Shown in pieces: positions 7,203-9,492 of a stretch of 9,492 nt of DNA. The notes beneath the pieces were generated by a model. That model made no database searches and was not told the DNA's origin. It was given only the letters and a program-made list of their open reading frames with translations. Source of the DNA: Muribaculaceae bacterium (GTDB taxonomy: Bacteria > Bacteroidota > Bacteroidia > Bacteroidales > Muribaculaceae); assembly GCA_021443235.1 (NCBI GenBank), contig JABUUJ010000010.1:53090-62581 (forward strand). The letters are read 5' to 3'. Within the stretch, counting starts at the first letter, position 1. Each line of letters begins with the position of its first letter. Both the position numbers and the translations under genes were made by a program.

Positions 7203-8309
7203 TTACTTGCGCGTCATGACTTGGGCGAGGTGCGCCATGTAGGTTGGGATGTCGATGGACTGCGGGCAGCGGCTGGCGCAGTCGCCGCAGGCGATGCAAT
7301 CGACAGGTTTGCCCTCCGACTTCACCTCGTGCCCGAAACGTCCTATCACCCAGTCGGTCTCAATCTTTGAGCGATTATAGAGTTTAATCCACTCAGGGAT
7401 ATTGAGTTGTGACGGGCAATTGTCGACGCAGTATCGGCACTCGGTGCAAGGCACGTGCACCTGGTCGTGGAAGGCGCGAGCGGCGTTGAAACAGAGTTGG
7501 CGCTCAGGCTCGTCAAACGGGGTGAAATCGCTGAACGTCTTGAGGTTGTCGTCGATCTGCTCCATCTCGTTCATGCCACTGAGGATGAGCTGCACCTGAG
7601 GCAGGCTGCGCACAAAGCGGAAAGCCCACGACGCCAGGGTCCACTCGGGGTGAGCGTCGTGCAAGATCTGTGCCCCTGCTGGTGAGAGTCGCGAGAGGCA
7701 TCCGCCCCTCACGGGCTCCATAACCCACACAGGTATATTATTATCTTCAAGCACCTTATATTCTTGTGCGGCAGTGCCGTAGATCCAGTCGTAGTAGTTG
7801 AGCTGCATCTGCGCGAAGTCCCACTGATGGTGGCTCACAAAGTAGCGCAGCGTGTCGATGGGGGCATGGGTGGAGAAGCCCAGGTAGCGAATGCGGCCTT
7901 TCTGCTTCTGCTCGAGGAAGTAGTCGACAGCGCCCTCGTCGATGTATCGAGCCGCGTCCTTTGCCCCGATGCCGTGCATCAGGTAGAAGTCGAGATAGTC
8001 GGTCTTGAGGCGTTTCAGCTGCTGCTCAAACATAGTTCTGTAGTCGGGCGAGAAGCCGAGGGTGAACTTTGATGCGAGGTTGTAACTCTGTCGGTTGTAT
8101 CGGCTCAGGCACTCACCCAGAAAAACCTCGCTGTCGCCTCCCAGATAGATGACAGCGGTGTCGATATAGTTGATGCCGCCATCGAGGGCGCGGTCGAAAA
8201 GCGACGTTGCCAAGGGGCGGTCGATTTTGCCGTCGGGCAAGGTTTTCAGGCGCATAGCCCCGAAGCCGAGACGGCTCAGCTCTATATCTTGGAATTTCTT
8301 GTATTCCAT
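7203..8309 (-). CDS. Aldo/keto reductase with C-terminal double [4Fe-4S] ferredoxin domain
   Basis: A 368-residue fusion of an NAD(P)H-type aldo/keto reductase barrel and a ferredoxin-like tail, a family common in anaerobes (COG1453 type). The reductase tetrad is visible as D50 and Y55 (YIDTAVIYLGGDSE), K81 (LASKFTL) and H112 (YLMHG). The tail carries two cluster motifs of the form CxxCxxCxxxCP: C288, C291, C294, C298 and C338, C341, C344, C348. The layout suggests electron transfer between iron-sulfur clusters and a carbonyl or alcohol substrate, but the substrate is unknown. A longer open frame reaches 8438, but those extra 43 residues overlap the upstream gene. ATG 8309 begins the conserved barrel start (MEYKKFQDIELSRLGFGAMR). 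The gene follows the S-component gene by 14 bases and is followed by a terminator, so it is last in a three-gene operon. Confidence 0.93.
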   Translation of the reverse strand: MEYKKFQDIELSRLGFGAMRLKTLPDGKIDRPLATSLFDRALDGGINYIDTAVIYLGGDSEVFLGECLSRYNRQSYNLASKFTLGFSPDYRTMFEQQLKRLKTDYLDFYLMHGIGAKDAARYIDEGAVDYFLEQKQKGRIRYLGFSTHAPIDTLRYFVSHHQWDFAQMQLNYYDWIYGTAAQEYKVLEDNNIPVWVMEPVRGGCLSRLSPAGAQILHDAHPEWTLASWAFRFVRSLPQVQLILSGMNEMEQIDDNLKTFSDFTPFDEPERQLCFNAARAFHDQVHVPCTECRYCVDNCPSQLNIPEWIKLYNRSKIETDWVIGRFGHEVKSEGKPVDCIACGDCASRCPQSIDIPTYMAHLAQVMTRK

Positions 8310-8323
8310 AATATTGCGTTGTA

Positions 8324-8827
8324 TTACTTCAACAAATACTTCAGCATGCAGTAGCCGCCCAAAATTTGGAGCATGATGCCCGGATATCCCAGCCAGATGT
8401 CGCTGCAAGCCGCGGTGAGCGAACCCGTGATAGCCCACTCAACGATGCCTCCCAGCAACTGGTAGGCAACGACGGCGATGGTGATGCCCAGCAGCGTCAC
8501 GCCCACTTTCTTTGCAACGATCGATGCCGCGATGGCAAGGACAGTTGACTTGAAAAGCAAGATGGGAAGCACCTGAGGCGCCGGCATGGCAAAGAGCATG
8601 CTGTTGCACAATGGCGAGAGGATTGCGGTCAAGAGTCCTACTTTCCAGCCATACTTATAGGCGGCGATGAGGGTGAAGAAGTAGATGGGCAGCATGATGA
8701 AGCCGCCTTGTGGATAAAGGTGGCACAGCTGCGGGAAGACAATGTTGCCCACGACGAAGAGTGCCGCGAGGATGTAGGTCTTGGTATCTCTGAACGAGAG
8801 AGCGTGGATGGTTGTGTTAGTGCTCAT
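8324..8827 (-). CDS. Putative ECF transporter substrate-binding (S) component
   Basis: A 167-residue, very hydrophobic protein with about six predicted membrane helices (roughly residues 17-33, 43-58, 62-80, 86-105, 109-134 and 148-164). Length, helix number and the short hydrophilic N-terminus fit S components of energy-coupling factor importers, which bind vitamins, nucleobase-like compounds or metals. The segment YGWKVGLLTAILSPLCNSMLF (from residue 59) resembles the GxxxGLxxGxxS-type helices of that superfamily, but I cannot match it to a known specificity such as riboflavin, thiamine, folate or biotin. No EcfT or EcfA ATPase gene lies in the window, so energising subunits would have to be elsewhere. 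It sits 4 bases after the DUF1893 gene and 14 before the reductase gene. The family call rests on topology and general similarity; another small integral membrane protein family is possible. Confidence 0.72.
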   Translation of the reverse strand: MSTNTTIHALSFRDTKTYILAALFVVGNIVFPQLCHLYPQGGFIMLPIYFFTLIAAYKYGWKVGLLTAILSPLCNSMLFAMPAPQVLPILLFKSTVLAIAASIVAKKVGVTLLGITIAVVAYQLLGGIVEWAITGSLTAACSDIWLGYPGIMLQILGGYCMLKYLLK

Positions 8828-8831
8828 ATAA

Positions 8832-9257
8832 TCAATGTTTTAAAATTCCGTTAGAAAGAAGGAAAGCCTTGATGCGGCGCATTGCCTCGTCGGGATCGCT
8901 GGTGTCGAGGGTAGCGCGCTCGACCGGGCACATGCCATCGCCGGCGCGGTTGATGATGTGGTCGACAAGCGCGTCGCAAGTGGCATCGATGCCCGCGTCG
9001 CGCAGCACCTGCATTGCTCCCTGGCTCATCGTGAAGGCATGCGCGCGTGCGATGCCGCCCTTGACCAGCAGCAACGCCGCGCCACGGCCTATCACCTTGT
9101 CGACGATGGTGGCTCCGATAAGGCTATCGGGCTGCTCAGCGACGAGCTTATACAGGTCAATAACACCGTGGTTTTCAAACACATGCAATTCGCCGCATGG
9201 TGTTTTCACCACGCCGCGGCACTGTGTGCTTTTGACCAGTTGAATCAGGCATTCCAT
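8832..9257 (-). CDS. DUF1893 (TM1506-like) protein, deaminase-fold
   Basis: A 141-residue soluble protein with the hallmarks of DUF1893, the family of Thermotoga TM1506. It has an N-terminal strand region with a GELHVF turn (22-27), a core DKVIGRGAALLLVKGG (53-68) and a C-terminal IINRAGDGMCPVE motif (101-113). The family adopts the cytidine-deaminase fold, but TM1506-type members are reported to lack the usual zinc site. Here no HAE/CAE and no PCxxC motif is present, only the single C110-P111, so deaminase chemistry is doubtful and a binding role is possible. An open frame reaches 9344 but runs through the tRNA terminator. ATG 9257 gives the usual family length and start (MECLIQLVKS). It is the first gene of the operon, with the S-component gene 4 bases downstream, and is preceded by a plausible promoter at 9267-9298. 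Confidence 0.88.
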   Translation of the reverse strand: MECLIQLVKSTQCRGVVKTPCGELHVFENHGVIDLYKLVAEQPDSLIGATIVDKVIGRGAALLLVKGGIARAHAFTMSQGAMQVLRDAGIDATCDALVDHIINRAGDGMCPVERATLDTSDPDEAMRRIKAFLLSNGILKH

Positions 9258-9266
9258 ATCAGTATG

Positions 9267-9298
9267 CGAAATTAGCAAATTTTCTCGCACCAACCAAA
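9267..9298 (-). promoter_or_regulatory. Candidate Bacteroidota promoter of the DUF1893 operon
   Basis: On the minus strand a TTTG (9295-9298) is followed after exactly 20 bases by TAATTTCG (9267-9274), one mismatch from TAnnTTTG. The spacing fits the -33/-7 arrangement described for Bacteroides. The -7 box ends 9 bases before the DUF1893 ATG, so the leader would be very short. The element lies just downstream of the tRNA terminator, where a new promoter is expected. Confidence 0.45.
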
Positions 9299-9310
9299 TT
9301 TTAGTGCAAC

Positions 9311-9341
9311 AAAAAAGCTGCAGCGTGTTGCTTGCAGCTTT
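9311..9341 (-). terminator. Rho-independent terminator of the tRNA-Glu operon
   Basis: On the minus strand an eight-base stem, AAGCTGCA with TGCAGCTT, closes a ten-base loop in which a further GC/GC pair can form. A run of six T (9311-9316 read as A on the plus strand) follows; its first two T also form the end of the stem. It starts 5 bases after the 3' end of the inner tRNA gene, so it ends the tRNA transcript and insulates it from the DUF1893 operon. Confidence 0.85.
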
Positions 9342-9345
9342 CAAG

Positions 9346-9418
9346 TAGTGAAACAGGGACTCGAACCCTGGTTTCCGCCGTGAGAGGGCGGCGTCCTAGA
9401 CCGCTAGACGATATCACC
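9346..9418 (-). tRNA. tRNA-Glu (anticodon CUC), inner copy
   Basis: A complete 73-base tRNA, reading GAG codons. The anticodon arm is CCGCC - CTCTCAC - GGCGG with anticodon CTC. The T arm is CAGGG - TTCGAGT - CCCTG. The D arm opens GTCT and closes GGAC around AGCGGTCTA. The acceptor strands GGTGATA and TTTCACT pair imperfectly: a G-U pair at position 1-72 and a U-U mismatch at 6-67. The discriminator base is A, and the next bases are CTT, so the CCA end is not encoded and must be added by the cell's nucleotidyltransferase. A terminator follows at once. Confidence 0.93.
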
Positions 9419-9431
9419 AAAAAATAGTAAC

Positions 9432-9492
9432 TGGTAGTGAAACAGGGACTCGAACCCTGGTTTCCGCCGTGAGAGGGCGGCGTCCTAGACCA
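9432..9492 (-). tRNA. tRNA-Glu (anticodon CUC), outer copy, cut by the window edge
   Basis: The 3' part of a second tRNA-Glu, repeated at an 89-base offset from the inner copy. The 58 bases from 9435 to 9492 match the inner gene except for the last one, which puts a T in place of C in the D loop. The anticodon arm, T arm and 3' acceptor strand are the same. Unlike the inner copy, the discriminator A (9435) is followed by a templated CCA (9434-9432). The 5' acceptor strand lies outside the window. A 13-base spacer with a T run separates it from the inner gene. Confidence 0.9.

Noticed and set aside
6985..7299. A minus-strand open frame of 104 codons across the terminator and end of the reductase gene
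   Set aside because: It overlaps a strong terminator and the reductase in a different frame, and its product looks like a frame shadow.
8310..8438. A 43-residue N-terminal extension of the aldo/keto reductase
   Set aside because: It overlaps the 3' end of the S-component gene in another frame and lies before the conserved barrel start at ATG 8309.
9258..9344. A 29-residue N-terminal extension of the DUF1893 protein
   Set aside because: It runs through the tRNA terminator stem and the candidate promoter, and the family normally begins near ATG 9257.

Overview
The window looks like chromosomal DNA of a member of the Bacteroidales (Bacteroidota). Three things point there. The FtsK, Dxs, TrkA and TrkH proteins have the sequence character of that order. 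The genes lack Shine-Dalgarno sequences and instead have AT-rich upstream regions. Several boxes match the Bacteroidota promoter type (-33 TTTG, -7 TAnnTTTG). The base composition is moderately GC-rich, and a family such as Muribaculaceae or Prevotellaceae is plausible, but I cannot assign it from this sequence alone. Every supported gene lies on the minus strand, so the window reads from right to left.

Right end (about 9311-9492): two nearly identical tRNA-Glu (anticodon CUC) genes in tandem, the outer one cut by the window edge, followed by a clear rho-independent terminator.

Middle right (7151-9298): a compact three-gene operon with very short gaps. It encodes a small DUF1893/TM1506-type deaminase-fold protein, a six-helix membrane protein that looks like the substrate-binding (S) subunit of an ECF vitamin/micronutrient transporter, and an aldo/keto reductase with a C-terminal pair of [4Fe-4S] cluster motifs. 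A strong terminator follows. No gene here has a known specific substrate. This is the least understood part of the window and the best candidate for an undescribed small-molecule uptake and processing pathway.

Middle and left (1-7007): a second unidirectional cluster, dxs - trkA - trkH - ftsK. Dxs makes 1-deoxy-D-xylulose 5-phosphate for isoprenoid, thiamine and pyridoxal precursors. TrkA and TrkH form a gated potassium uptake system. FtsK is the septum-anchored DNA translocase, and its C-terminal end lies beyond the left edge. The gaps are 6, 22 and 31 bases with no visible terminator, so one transcript is likely. It probably starts in the 6917-7150 region, which holds two TAAATTTG -7 boxes, an inverted repeat at the presumed start site and a pair of short direct repeats.

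I saw no mobile element, CRISPR array, phage gene, toxin-antitoxin pair or defence gene. The large open frames on the plus strand are antisense shadows of these genes.
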